Assembly: GCF_030253575.1 (NCBI RefSeq) | Contig: NC_080568.1 | Location: 24,265,501-24,329,500 of the forward strand | Direction of reading: 5' to 3' | Source: Rhododendron vialii | Lineage: Eukaryota > Streptophyta > Magnoliopsida > Ericales > Ericaceae | Length of the DNA: 64,000 bases | Shown: one piece after another, positions 24,601-35,878 of the stretch | How positions within the stretch are numbered: position 1 is the first letter of the stretch | Layout of the letters: each line of letters starts with the position of its first letter | Notes under the pieces: generated by a model | Databases searched by the model: none | What the model was told of the DNA's origin: nothing | What the model saw: the letters and a program-made list of their open reading frames with translations, nothing else | Made by a program: the position numbers and the translations under genes

Positions 24601-25180
24601 TCATACTATCTAGCTTGACAAAGCGAAATGAATTACGTCGGATAAGCTTTCAATCATAATAAATAAATTTTTGTAAAAAAAATTATTTAAATATTTTTGT
24701 CACCGTTGAACTACAATCCTAGAGTCACCCCTGGTACACGAGTGCTTCAATTAAAACGAATAAAATACGGAAAAACAAAAAATCCCATCGGACTACTTCT
24801 CGATTTGCCAAAAAAAATTAGCATAACAATAGATTTAACAATGTTAACATCGAGGGTCCGTGAATTTGCAAAAATAGTTATATGTAAGATCGAGAGCTCA
24901 ATCTCAGATTTCCGGAAAAGCGAAACGGGGTCGTTTGGTAACGCGAAACGGGGTCGTTTGGTAACCCGAAACGTGGGATTGAATGGAGAAAACAGAGGAA
25001 AGAAAGAAAGAAAGAAACCTTTTCGTTCATTTGGCGGCACTTGTTGGTGACATAGCCTTCGGGATCGAAATTAGAGGATTTGAAGGCTTTGATCTTTTCG
25101 CTGAGAGTGAGCTCGGCTTCGAATTCCGTCTCGTCTCCTTTGCTCGACGAGAACGAGGCTGTCGGGTGTGATATCTCCAT
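18673..25180 (-). CDS. EXO84B: Exocyst complex subunit EXO84B-like, 7 exons
   Basis: Exons in order: 25180-25019, 23652-23555, 22891-21850, 21289-20777, 19458-19270, 19186-19050 and 18835-18673. All introns are GT-AG, and the total is 2304 bp, giving 767 residues. Exocyst EXO84 helps tether secretory vesicles to the plasma membrane at sites of polarised secretion and division. The family is shown by ATG-encoded MEISHPTASFSSSKGDETEF, then EEMRKSVYANYSAFIRTSRE, the early coiled-coil segment EISDLEGQLLSLRNFLSTQA, TITEQRQRLADQLAEAACQP, FGDEPAYTSELVTWAVKETE, IVRMAETEAQQIALLANALL, YISMDGNADEPEWFPSPIYQ and a Ser-rich C-terminus. Length fits plant EXO84B (about 750-780). Intron 1 carries two MITEs. 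The ATG is the first in frame, preceded by a GA-rich leader. The A/B/C paralogue was assigned from recalled Arabidopsis sequence. Confidence 0.9.
24150..24302. mobile_element. Short MITE in EXO84B intron 1
   Basis: Inverted ends: AATGATTTTTCCACTCCACA on the left matches AATCTTTGCACTCCACG on the reversed right, and the repeats continue inward through TTTTTATAACGCACTTC. About 150 bp, no coding capacity. Related ends recur near 14730 and at 30907-31037. Confidence 0.65.
24424..24735. repeat. Probable MITE in EXO84B intron 1
   Basis: The left end GGGGGCGGCTCTAG and the right end CTAGAGTCACCCCTGG form imperfect inverted repeats around AT-rich DNA. The boundaries and superfamily are uncertain, possibly hAT. 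Confidence 0.4.
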
Positions 25181-25316
25181 TTCTTTTTTTCTTGAAACAG
25201 GGATCAGGCAACCAAAATGATCATCAGAATGGGAAGAAAGTCAATTGGGAGATGCAATTTAGGACTAAGGAGGAAGGATTGATACTTGATTTGGGTTGAA
25301 ACATAATTATTGGATG

Positions 25317-25362
<46 letters not shown>

Positions 25363-26505
25363 CATCTTTGGCCGTTAGAAACCCCGCGAATAGGTCATGG
25401 TAAAGTGATTAGGAGGAAGATGTGAAATTTTGTTTCGTTTTGCTTCGTCAAGAACAGAAAAAGCAAATGAAGAACAAAACCTATTCTGATTTATTTTTAA
25501 TATTTATTGACACCAAATTAAAGATTTTAATTAGTTTTTACATTCGATTGCAATAAAAAAAAAAGTTCTTTAATTCGGTGTCAAATAATTATATGCAGAA
25601 GTACTTCAATTTTTTATTCAAAAGATGCACGGCTTTTTGTGATGAACTACATTTTCGAGCCGGAGACGGTACTTTTTGTTTGTAAGCACAAATTGCCTAA
25701 CAAATATAAATTAAGAAAGTAGCGGTGCGTTTTACTGCCACAAGGACACATACAATATCAATTGGAAGGAGGATTCAACGGTGCACACCTCCAAAATTTT
25801 TACTAGCAATCAAAAAAATTCGTAACTCAAACCAAAAAAAAGAAGAAGTAATTAGTACCCAAAAAAATGCGTAACTATTTTTGGGTGTACCATACACCTC
25901 TATTTGTATCTGCGACAAAAAAGTAGTACATTAACTGCTAGTCTGCTACCATAACATTTTTCAATTGCATAACGAATGAGCCAAAATATATATGCTTACC
26001 ATACACTAAAAACACCCGTTACAGGCACTAAAAATATGCCTACCATCTTCCAAAACTACTCGTGCTATAGACTTCCAAGGTACGTTGCTTTTCATAACTA
26101 ACCAAAAAAGTGCCTATGCGGACGCCGAGTAAATCAATGAATTAGCAACTCTCTTTCCGAACACTTGGCTCCCCATACAAGAGAATTTTTTTTAATTAAA
26201 AAACTTTTCCATTAGTCTTTTTTTTTTTTTTCGTTAGTAAACTTTCCACTAATCACCACATACCTCATTAAGACATGAGAGGGATTGCCTGATTGGTCTC
26301 AAATCTCACTTGATCATAGCTTGATAATTGCACACAATCAGTACACATGAAAATGAAGCACTTGATCATTACAGCCTTACAGGAGCATAGAATGTCAAAT
26401 TTCCACAAAAAACCTGTTTACCGCTTTGACCGCTGGTAGCTGTTTTCCTCCCGTCAACTTCCTCCTCCGTGAAATGAGAGAACCACCATGCTTATATTGA
26501 CTGTG
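25181..26505. other. Intergenic spacer between EXO84B promoter and the TFIIIC-subunit 3' end
   Basis: Holds a (GA)n run at 25319-25362, probably in the EXO84B leader or promoter, then AT-rich non-coding DNA. No other feature can be supported. Confidence 0.5.
25319..25362. repeat. (GA)n microsatellite upstream of EXO84B
   Basis: About 22 GA units, 140 bp upstream of the EXO84B start. GA/CT tracts are common in plant 5' leaders and core promoters. Confidence 0.9.
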
Positions 26506-28930
26506 TTATCCATTCTCTGTGGTCGGTTCTGCTGTTATACCTTCGATATCAGTTTCTGGTAATAATCTGAACTTCAGAATCTTATGGAGGCGGGCCACTG
26601 GATTCACTTCTTTGGCTGGAGGTAGCGTCTGGTCTATTATGAATTTCCCCGAGAAAAGGTTAGCTTCAGATGTTCCAGTCTCTTCATGTACCACAGGAGC
26701 AGATTCTGTGCCCCCAAAAAAAGGATCTTTCTTTAGCCAACATACAATTCTGATTAAAGCACAATAAAACCGTTGGACATATGCGACTAAATCTGACGTA
26801 AAAAGATCGTTAACTATTGGTAAAATCAATTTATTTGCCATGCACAACAGGTGGTTGATCTGAAAACAAATTCCACATAGCTCGTTGTTTCCAAATTGTG
26901 AAGGTCTTCATTTTATAAGTCTATAACAAGCATGCTAGGTACTGTAGAATTAGAGACCAATCTTTGCTTGGCATGCAAATATGGCCATGGCCACCAAAGA
27001 GTGGCTTTTTACAAAGAGCAATGACACATCAAATGCACAATATGATCTAGGAAAACGGGGAGCGGTTTTTCTAAACCCCCTAATGATGTCAAAACCATAA
27101 ACAATACAATACTAAAAATCAAAACTTCAAATGTAAAGAACATCAATACTTAGAATGTGAAACATTGAATTTACCCAATCATATAGTGAAATAAACCAAT
27201 GGACCCACCAAGACAGGTTGACCTGTTCTCTCATAGCACTTAAACCCGTAAAGAAGCCAAGGCTATATCCCAAGCGTAAGTCAAATAAAAACAAGACATT
27301 ATAGTGCATGCTAAGAAGGATGATGAGACAAATAAAAATTTTAACCACATTCATCACGTTGTGGACATCTAGTCTTTGCATATTCAACATAGACAAGGGT
27401 CTTGTTTGATGAGTGGTGAGGGTACCATCACAACAAAATTGAGAGATAGACTCTCCCGCCCTCCCTAAAAGCTGCATTTTTCTCTTTGATAGCATAATTA
27501 TGGCTTCTCCCTATGGTTGAGTGACCTTTTGAAGAGAAAAATAGCTAAGCTAATATTAAGTGTTGGCATAGTAGGAAAAGAATGTGACTCACCGCCTTCA
27601 GTGAAAACAAAGCATGTTCCAATTGTTTCTTCGTATTCTCCAATCTGAGAGATCAATAAAGGGAAGTAAATTGTAATGCTAAAGCTAATCCCTCACAACC
27701 TACTAAGGTTAAAAAAAAGAAAAAGGGAAAGAAATATCTAACCCATCCGAAAATTGACCAATGAACTATTTCTAATATAAGTTATTACAGCAACAAATCA
27801 AACAACGATAGACTACCAAGTAAAAGCAAACTGAGCCGATAAGGCCTCCTGAGGTCTAACGCAAGGTGACAAGGCGAGGGCAAGGGCTTCAACAAAGCGA
27901 CGCGAATGCAGGAGGCACCTCTTAAATCGAATAACGTGAACAAAAACTCCAATGATTCCAAGAAAAATGATTTATATAACAATCCAACCACTAAACATTC
28001 ATCTAAAACATGAAATATCCAACAAAACCCAGATGCCAATATCCAGCAAAAAACAAAACATCCAACCAAATGCAAACATTCCAAATGCAAATATATAATC
28101 ACCTATTGACATGGTTCGGCTGTGAGAGAATGTGAACTGGTCTGGGTAGGTGCGATTGTCAGAAGAACAGAGACAATCCTAGGGTGACATGGCCGATGCT
28201 TGTCTCGGTCAGTCTTTCTATCTTTTTCAGAATTGAGTATCCAAGGAATGGTTACACCTTAAAAATCTTTAGAGCAATGATACATAGGGACATGGGGTAA
28301 GATAGATAGTACGGACTAGAAAGCCAGAAATGAAGGGCCATATTTAGAGATAAGGTAAGTAAGATATCATAATCTATTTGTCTAGGTGGAATGAATCCAC
28401 AATATGAGGAACAAAGGAAGGATTCAAAACAAAACGAATAGCAATTCCCCTGGGAATGAACAAAACCTTTCCAAGCTTTTGACTCACCAGCTTTACTTTA
28501 TTGTCGATAACCAAAATTGGGTTTAAGGTGTCAAGACCCTGCATTAGGAAACAAAGACAATGACAACGTGAGGTCAAAATTTGCAAACAAAACAGAACAC
28601 TAAAGCAGCAAGTAGAGAGTCTTAAGTCACTAAAAAGACTTCGACTTAGTCAAGTTATTAACTGACAGATGAATGTCATCCTTTGAACAATTGTTGCTAA
28701 TTAAGTCTCAAAACAAAAAAAGCAATAATAATGCCAAGCAAACATTTTGTGAAACATACCTTACGTTTAAGAAAAAACTCAAAATAGATATTAAAGGGTT
28801 ACGAACATACAGATAGAACATATGGTGCATTTGGTGGAATATGGACTTGCCCAGAAACACCATCCAAATCAAGCAACACATACACTTCGTCATCCTCCAC
28901 CTGATCATGGGACGATGAAATAGCTGCCAT
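26506..28930 (-). CDS. Small TFIIIC subunit, GTF3C6-like (tau sub triple-barrel domain), 4 exons
   Basis: Exons 28930-28811, 28538-28488, 27644-27593 and 26705-26506 total 423 bp and encode 140 residues with consistent phases and GT-AG introns. The protein opens MAAISSSHDQVEDDEVYVLL and continues with GVSGQVHIPPNAPYVLS, GLDTLNPILVIDNKVKL and IGEYEETIGTCFVFTEG, the hallmark of the TFIIIC tau triple-barrel domain. TFIIIC binds the internal A and B boxes of tRNA genes and recruits TFIIIB for RNA polymerase III; this small subunit helps hold the complex together in the nucleus. The C-terminal third (ESAPVVHEETGTSEANLFSG to the end) is more variable, with a FRLLPE segment. An in-frame stop lies shortly before the ATG in genomic DNA. 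Function follows the family; direct evidence is the domain only. Confidence 0.85.
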
Positions 28931-29603
28931 TACCTGCACAAGTTAACAGCCAAGGGCAAGAAGAAAAGGAAATCTGAAGGCAAGAACGAGAAGCCAAAAT
29001 TTGGGATCATGCGTCAGAGACTGAGGTGGAACAAACTGCTCCTGACATCACCGACAATGGCCAATACAGGTTTCTCATTGCTAATTAGGAGGAGGCTACC
29101 GTAGAAGTGTTCAACTGATCATCAAGACTGATGCCTTCCATTACACAACTTCTTAAGCAACATGGTGAAGTCAGATTAAGGGATCCGATCTCCTGTCTTA
29201 CTAATTCAAAAATATCAGCTCATATTTTGGAAATAGATTCTTTTTTTCTTTTTCTTTTTTTAATCTTTCGAAAGTTTACGTCCTACAATTGTAGACCCCC
29301 TTATTTGTTGGTTCTAAGCTTGATGTGTGTGGGGGGTGTATATGGGTATGATTGGGGAACAAAGCTGGAGTTGAAATCAAATATGGGGGTCAGCCACCAA
29401 GGAAATGGTTAGGAGCTTTAATCTGGAGGTTGAGAAGATGAATAATGGAGGTAATTTGTGTCGTGGTAGTTTATAAGGTTAACGTACATTGGAGGTTTAT
29501 TCAGTTGTTTTGATCACAATCTTACCATACATACGAAAATAACTGCCCTACAACAAACATAAAAAACAATGAGCATGCAGCTACGTGCAACTAGATTTGT
29601 TGT

Positions 29604-29812
29604 GTTCGAGCTCGGCTCGTTTACAAAACGAGCCAAAAACTCAAGCTTGAACTCGGCTGTAAACGAGCCGAGCCTACTGTTTTGAGTTGAGCTCGAGCTC
29701 GAGTTTTTGGCTCGTTTAGTGAACGAGGCGAGCCTAACACTCCAAAGCTCGAGCTCGACTCGATTACTAAACGAGCAGAGCTGTTTGAGCTGCTCGCGAG
29801 CAGTTCGGTCCA
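29604..29812. repeat. GAGCTCGGCTCGTTTAC-type interspersed repeat
   Basis: Dense forward and inverted copies of GAGCTCGAGCTCG, GGCTCGTTTA and AAACGAGCC occur within 210 bp. This motif family is common in plant spacers and can fold back on itself. It creates a spurious reading frame on the minus strand. Confidence 0.6.
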
Positions 29813-30312
29813 TTTGTCGCACTACGTGCATCGCGTAACACTATTATAGAAAAGCAAAACAGAGAACCGTGATCATAAATAAATTCCTCTGCAGAATAAG
29901 AGATTCAAACCTGTAGTCAAATTTCACAAATGTTGTTGCCCTTTTCGTTGACCTTTGTTATCCAATAATCTCTGCAAATTGAACACAGAAGTTGGGCAAA
30001 TAATATCAGACCAACCGGAAATCAACAAATTAGAAGCCTATTGCTCACTGTCGTGTTCGATTCTCAACCCCTTAATAAATCATGCTGCAGCCATCATGCA
30101 GCGAATTCTCCGTCGACTAAAGAGAAAAGTCGGCTTATAGAGCTTAAAACCCTTAGATTTTTCCTAATAATGAAGCAGCAAAAGGAAATCCACCGCATGC
30201 CTGAGGCACATATTGCACGGTATACGCAGTTACGCACGCATACAGAGAGAGAGAGAGAGAGGAGTTAGGACTTGGGTTGCGGTCGAAACGTGGGGAAAGA
30301 AACGGAAAGGAA

Positions 30313-30591
30313 AGCTTTGTTTGGATTAGGGAAAGGGATGGAAAGTGAGGGAAAAGACAATGAGAATAAATTGAGGGAAAATGAAAGGAAAATTTTACTA
30401 TTCATAATACTTGAATTTTTTATTTTTTCTAATTTTTCTTTCCAAACCGAATAATTGGAGGAATTTTTTTTTTTTTAACTTTTCTCTCACTTTCCCAAAG
30501 TTCTAAACAAAGCCGAAGAGAAAGTTCTTTCAAATTTTCCTCATTATTTTCCCTCTTTTTGCCTTTCCTTACCCAAGTTCCAAACAGAGGC
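30313..30591. mobile_element. MITE with GCTTTGTTTGG ends
   Basis: GCTTTGTTTGGATTAGGGAA on the left matches GCCTCTGTTTGGAACTTGGG on the reversed right. A/T-rich centre, no coding. It abuts the next MITE with only the 3-bp TAA between them. Confidence 0.6.
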
Positions 30592-30594
30592 TAA

Positions 30595-30872
30595 GAGCAT
30601 CTCCAACCCATGCTCTATTCTTCCATTTGAGAGTATGAAACTCCTCCAACCCATCCTCTCAAGCCTCCTCTATTTGAGAGGATGAGATTTTAATCTTCCA
30701 TATTTAAAGGATGGAAGAAAATATGGAGAATCTCCTCTAAAATCACTTTATGAATAAATAGAGGGTTCGTGGTTGGAGTAAATAGGAATAGTGATTTCCT
30801 CTAAAATCGCTTTATGAATAAAATAGAGTATTGGCTTTATGAATAAAATAGAGTATTGGATTGGAGATGCTC
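30595..30872. mobile_element. Tourist-like MITE
   Basis: Inverted ends GAGCATCTCCAACCC and GGATTGGAGATGCTC flank a 278-bp AT-rich body. TAA on both sides (30592-30594 and 30873-30875) fits the PIF/Harbinger target duplication. Confidence 0.8.
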
Positions 30873-30906
30873 TAAAGGAAGAGTTAACTGATTAGGGTTT
30901 TGTCAT

Positions 30907-31037
30907 GGAAAATAATTTTGGCACTTTAATTTTTGATGATGTCATTCTAAAATTTGTCTTTTAGTGTGCTTGCTACGTATTACAAGACAAGTTTTGAAGT
31001 GCCATCATAAAAAATTAGAGTGCCAAAATCAATTGCC
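30907..31037. mobile_element. Short foldback MITE
   Basis: The left arm AATTTTGGCACTTTAATTTT and the reversed right arm GATTTTGGCACTCTAATTTT pair over about 50 bp. No coding. Similar ends are seen in the EXO84B intron element and near 14730. Confidence 0.65.
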
Positions 31038-31260
31038 TTTCGTCATTTGTGATTTACGAGTTCAAGAACATGGACGGTCTAAATCAAAAGGAGTAGAGAT
31101 GGATGGGCCAGATTGGGTGTAAAATAAAATACCAACCTATATAAAAACCTCGGTTTATTCTGTTGAGTAAGTCGGTTCCGTTTCGGCCTGGTTCATTCTA
31201 GTATTTTCAGTTCGGTCCTATGGAAGATTTAATTCTTCAAGTCCGAACTGAAAAAATTAA

Positions 31261-31676
31261 GGCTCGTTTTGTTTCGATGTGAAATATTTTATAATGTAAA
31301 ATATTTTTTATGTAAAATATTTTTTTAAAAAACAAACTTCAAACTTTTATTTTCAGGTATTTGATTGACATTAGAAAATATTTTCAGAAATCAATAAAAT
31401 AGTGTAGAGAGAGAGCGGGAGCTTAAACTGTGGAGAGATATAAGAATATCGGAATTGAAAGTGAGTCAGGACTGACGATGGAAAAAACTGAGCAGTAAGA
31501 ATTGCAGTAGAACGCAACGGGTTTATTTTGAAAAATAACTTGCAAACGATTTAAGGGTAAGCCATTTTCATTCAATTAATAAAAAAAGTTTTACATGTAA
31601 AATATTTTTCTCATTTTTTTACAAAACCAAATACCAATAAATAGGTAAAATATTTTACGCCCAAACAAACGGAGCC
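31261..31676. mobile_element. Tourist-like MITE with TAA target duplication
   Basis: The ends GGCTCGTTTTGTTTCG and (reversed) GGCTCCGTTTGTTTGG lead into AAATATTTTA repeats on both arms. TAA flanks both sides (31258-31260 and 31677-31679). 416 bp, no transposase. Confidence 0.75.
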
Positions 31677-33366
31677 TAAGTATTTTTCTTTCCTCCAAAA
31701 TCGAAACCGACCTGGAAAGGGCATGGACCAAATACCAACTGAAAAGTTTGAGAACCAAAAATTTCAATCAGTTTTTTCGGTCGGCTTGGGTTCTCGTTTG
31801 TCAACGAGGGAAGGTCACGTCTGTCCAAATCGCCTTCATCTCGAGCCATAGCTTATTAGCTTATTGAATTTTTGTCTTTATTTAAAAAAAAATTAAGTTT
31901 CAAAAATAAGTCAAATTTTTGTGGACTATGATTCGTCTTGACGAGAGAAATTGAAAAAGTATAAAACTATTATTGAAACAAAACAAAAATTTGGCTTATT
32001 TTTGTCTTTATTAAAAAAAATTTGAATTTCTATCATAATATTTTGTTTTTCAGATTTCTCTAGTCATGACGAAGCAATAATTCAAAAAAAAATCGATGCA
32101 AAACTAACAAATGCAAAAAAAAAAAAAAAGAATAAAGACAAAAAAAAGAATCTAAATAAATTATTAAAAGACCCTTAATAAGTTCGGAGTATAATTAGGT
32201 CTATGTTGCCATTTTGAACCACAACTTGAGTTATGGAATGGTTTAAAAGAGAGAGATGAAAATAAAAAAAATATATTTCCCTCTCAAAAGCTCGATATGA
32301 AAATGAGCTTGTGCAGCCTCCATACTCATTGTTGTTGATCTTGAATTGAATACTTTAACATGATATCGATATCTTTTTGTTTATGCGCATCGCCAATTAT
32401 GTTGAACCCATTCTGTCAAAAAGTCATGTTATGGGGATATAATAATCTTTTTTATGGTATAGTTTGAAGGAATAAAGCTGATCTCTAGATCACTAGCTAT
32501 TTGGAGATTTCCTGAGAAGCTAGATACGTAGTAATAAATAAACAAAAGAACCTTTTTTGCTCCTTAGGATTATGAAAGTGATTCCTTAAGTGGAGGTGGC
32601 TTAAAAAGAAAAAGGAACATATTCCATTCGAAACAACATTACTCTGAATTTTAATGTAGTACTAGCTACTATGAACGGCCAAGAAGCTCTGCTTTCCAAC
32701 CTGGGTGATCACATATTCGACTCGCACCCAGCGAAGTACTCCTAGTGCATTAATTAGTTAGTATTACCCAAGTAAAGCATGGTTTGCGAGGGTTTTAAAT
32801 AATGGTATCGGAATACGTAAAGGTAATAGTCGCAGCATAACGGTATGATTCACGGTCACTATAACGGATACCAGTTACCGACGGTATCGGAAGTATCCAA
32901 AGATATGTACTAACTGGTATCAGTTACAATGATTGTGAATTTTTATAAATAATTTTAACAAAGGATTCAAATTAGCTAAAATACATGTAACGGTCGAGTA
33001 TTGGCCGTAATGACCGTAAATCGGTCTATGAATCACAAACGGACCAACCGAGCTGGTTGACACTCATGCGGTTTTCCATCTGATCGATATATCGGGGTAC
33101 AAGGGCATCAAAAGGCTTAAAAATCTTTAGGTATCCACCGGTACAATAACAAGAGAGTCAACCTTTCGGCATTGTAACAGGGGAGATTTGGACATAGAAA
33201 TTCCACTATATTTGCAACTATCGTCAAAGCAAAAGGGTACTTGAATCCCTTCACACCTTAGAAATCTCAAGAAAGTAAATGAAAAGAGAAAAAGGAAAAA
33301 AGGCTGTCCAACCTCAGCAGTTTTATTGGCTAACAACAATGGGATCTCCCCCTCTGATAATCACAT

Positions 33367-34506
33367 TCTACATCAAGACCAGAAACCATGCCAAACAGTA
33401 GAGCAACCAAGTACCTGCCATAAAAACCAAGCTGACTTATTAATCGAGGTGCACGTAAACTAGTCCGAATTTTTGGTTGTCAGAAAAGCTTAGGAGAAAA
33501 TCAAAACTTTTAAATCCTGGGGCCACCGGGTGTTACGCTCCGTTGTTACCTTCAGGGTCCCGGAATTAGTCGAGGTGCACGCAAGCTGGCCCGGACATTC
33601 GGTTATCAAAAAGAAAACAGACAAATAAAATTGATTACCTATCTTCCATGGGAGTAGCAGCAAGCCATTGTTCCAGGACGCCGCGAAGTAACAATCTGTG
33701 GTAGTATTAATCCCACTGAGACAATTACAGACGAACGTATTGTAAGGTCCGGTGTAGCCGCAAACCCCGTTACTCCTCTCGCAGCTCGCGCAAAGAGCCG
33801 GGTACGCGTTGTCGAAGTTGAACTTATACTTGAGCGCCACCCCGTAGTACCAGCTCTCCGGATCGTTCTCTCTCCCGTCGAACCCGTATATCCCGGAGTA
33901 CGAACTGCACCGCAGCTTCTGCAAGTCCATCTCGAACTCCGGCCCGAGGTCCACCGGGGTGTAGACGCAGCAGGTGGAGATGGGGACGTTCAGCCTGCTG
34001 ACCGCCTGGCACGAATACAGCAAGCTGCAGACGGAGGCGCCGTCGGTGTCACAGAGAGGGGCGGCGCTGCTGTAGTTTCCGCCGCCCGACGACTTGTAGA
34101 TAGGCGATGAAGAGGTGGAGCAATCGAGCAGCGCGAAGATGGTGTTGTCCTGGAAGGCGAAGGGTGCGTCCCAGTCGAGGCCGAAGCCTTTGCTCGGCCG
34201 TGCGCAGGCGCAGGTGGACATGGTGGGGTCCGATACGTAGAGTACTTGGTTCGTGTAGTCTATGTATGTGATGGGGTAGCAGCCGGTGTGGGTGGAGAGG
34301 GTGAGTTGGTTTGGGGTTTGGGTTTGGTCGCAGGTTACGTGTTTTTGGAATCGCGGGTCGCCGCAGCCGGTGCCGGTGCCGAAGGGGTACTTGATGGGCT
34401 GCTTGCCGCATGTCCGCTGGCAAGTTTGGCCTGAGACGGAGGAGGAGAGGAAGATTAGGGAGATTAAGGAGAGGAGAATGGTGGAGGAGGTATGGTTGAG
34501 ATTCAT
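33367..34506 (-). CDS. WAK galacturonan-binding-domain protein without kinase, 2 exons
   Basis: Exon 1 is 34506-33639 and exon 2 is 33413-33367; together they make 915 bp, 304 residues. The start chosen is MNLNHTSSTILLSLISLIFL, a clear signal peptide ending near SVSG; an in-frame upstream ATG at 34665 would add about 53 residues of translated CT repeat and is unlikely. The mature protein begins QTCQRTCGKQPIKYPFG, the GUB_WAK cysteine-rich pectin-binding domain of wall-associated kinases, and later has CERSNGVCGYTGPYNTFVCN, the WAK-associated C-terminal motif. There is no kinase domain. The short last exon supplies a hydrophobic tail (TWLLYCLAWFLVLM), suggesting a GPI signal or membrane anchor. 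Relatives such as Arabidopsis At3g17350 have this layout. The likely role is a wall-facing pectin-associated protein; this is inferred from the domain only. Confidence 0.85.
33425..33618. repeat. Two SINE-like tails in the intron of the WAK-like gene
   Basis: Two direct copies of a tail, TTAATCGAGGTGCACGTAAA (near 33438) and TTAGTCGAGGTGCACGCAAG (near 33567), each continue into a (G/C)TCCGAA or CCCGGACA block and TTGGTTGTCA or TCGGTTATCA. The same tail ends the fuller SINEs at 35630 and 39939. Heads are missing. Confidence 0.5.
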
Positions 34507-34516
34507 GTTTGTGTTT

Positions 34517-34518
<2 letters not shown>

Positions 34519-34551
<33 letters not shown>
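34519..34551. repeat. (GA)n microsatellite in the WAK-like gene leader
   Basis: About 16 GA units between the TATA box and the start codon; they read as CT on the transcribed strand. Confidence 0.85.
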
Positions 34552-34554
<3 letters not shown>

Positions 34555-34574
34555 GCGGAGGAGTATGGGGTGGG

Positions 34575-34581
34575 ATTTATA
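34575..34581 (-). promoter_or_regulatory. TATA box of the WAK-like gene
   Basis: TATAAAT on the minus strand lies about 70 bp upstream of the chosen start codon, with a (GA)n/(CT)n leader between them. The position supports starting translation at 34506 rather than at the upstream ATG, which lies ahead of this TATA. Confidence 0.6.
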
Positions 34582-35025
34582 AAATATGCAACTGGCTTGC
34601 CAGCTAGCTGGTGAATACTCCCATTTTGAGGGGAGGGAGGGAGGGAAAAGAGAGTAATCATTCAAGGCTATCGACCCAGCGTTCTCTAAATTGTAATCCC
34701 AACTACTTACGTAGCGACAACTTTAGTGTGGGTAGTTAAAAAGACAAAGAGTCTCGCATAGTGTGATGACTGGCGATCTTTTAATTGCCGAGAGTACCAC
34801 CTAATAATGACACATGATACGCAGGGAGTAAGTAATAATTGGTTGGGGAAGAAGCATGTGCTTTTTCCTTATCATACTTATTGTTAATGACTAATGATAA
34901 TTCTCTTGTTTAGTAAAAACAAAAAGTATGGTAAGGATTATGATTACCAAAAAAAAAAAAGTTAGTATATATATATATATATGGTAAGAATTTTGCTTAT
35001 AAAATCCTCGAAAATCCTATGTGTA

Positions 35026-35392
35026 CCGACCATTTTTGGACCGAAACCGTACCGACGGCCGCGCGCGGCCGTCTCCGGCCACCGGACGGCCAATCCGAGC
35101 CGTCCAAAAATTTTAAAAAAAAAAACCGAGGGGCCCAACGCGGGAATCAACGTCATCCGATGTGTGTAGGGTGCTTGATCTAAACACCCTATTTTTCGTG
35201 TATACATATATACACGAAAAATAGGGTGTTTAGATCAAGCACCCTACACACATCGGATGACGTTGATTCCCGCGTTGGGCCCCTCGGTTTTTTTTTTTTA
35301 AATTTTTGGACGGCTCGGATCGGCCGTCCGGTGGCCGGAGACGGCCGCGCGCGGCCGTCGGTACGGTTTCGGTCCAAAATGGTCGGTGTATA
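35026..35392. repeat. Near-perfect long palindrome (foldback element)
   Basis: Two arms of about 180 bp each are almost exact inverted copies meeting near 35207. The left arm runs CCGACCATTTTTGGACCG, GACGGCCGCGCGCGGCCGTC, ... AAACACCCTATTTTTCGTG; the right arm repeats this reversed. The arms are GC-rich in their outer part, unlike the AT-rich surroundings. No coding region. It is probably a recently formed snapback MITE; a transcript would form a long dsRNA hairpin. Confidence 0.85.
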
Positions 35393-35629
35393 TAGCAGTA
35401 CTCTAAAATCCTTGCTCTCCACGAATATATGCTGATGCTAAAACAGCCACTGTAATAATCTCACATCTCAGTTACACTGACAGAATATATATAGTACACT
35501 GATTTAGCCCACCATCAGAGAATTCAATATTCGTCTCATGGAGACCCAAAAAAAGCCTAAACAGGACCTTCGATCTCTTTTAGTTTTTCTTCTTTCTTGT
35601 AGCTACTGATACCAAGAAACAGTTGGTAA

Positions 35630-35878
35630 GTACAGCCCCAAGGCTTATTATTCTGGCTGGTCGGTGAGTTTGCTCTCCGCACATGCAATTGAATGACCAT
35701 GGTTAGATTCTTGGGTCAGGCCGTAAGTGAGTTATTCCTTGTGAATCTCTTAGTCCCGAATCTCTTAGTCCCGGCATGGACGATCTACTTTTGACCGAAC
35801 TGGAGAGATCGAAAGAGAATTAGTCGAGGTACGTGTAAGCTGGCTCGAACACTCTGACCGTGAAATAAAAAAAAAATG
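35630..35878 (+). mobile_element. SINE (Au-like, tRNA-derived)
   Basis: The head has a pol III A-box-like GGCTGGTCGGTGAG and a B-box-like GGTTAGATTCT. The tail reads TTAGTCGAGGTACGTGTAAG CTGG and ends in a poly-A run. It aligns along its length with the copy at 39939-40168. There is a small internal duplication (ATCTCTTAGTCCC twice). Confidence 0.6.

Larger units (their letters stand above)
28931..33366. other. Repeat-rich intergenic spacer, no gene seen
   Basis: Upstream of the TFIIIC-subunit gene and downstream of the WAK-like gene. It holds several MITEs listed separately (30313-31676), a GAGCTCGGCTCG-type repeat (29604-29812) and a short GA run near 30244. From about 32800 to 33100 there are loose repeats of the GGTATCGG/AACGG type. 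I see no exon structure. Confidence 0.5.

Noticed and set aside
29514-29831. 105-residue minus-strand frame
   Set aside because: Mostly translation of the GAGCTCGGCTCG repeat, low complexity, no start context or exon partners.
34049-34582. Several open frames opposite or shifted from the WAK-like exon
   Set aside because: They arise from GC-rich third positions of the real exon and from the GA repeat; none shows a domain.
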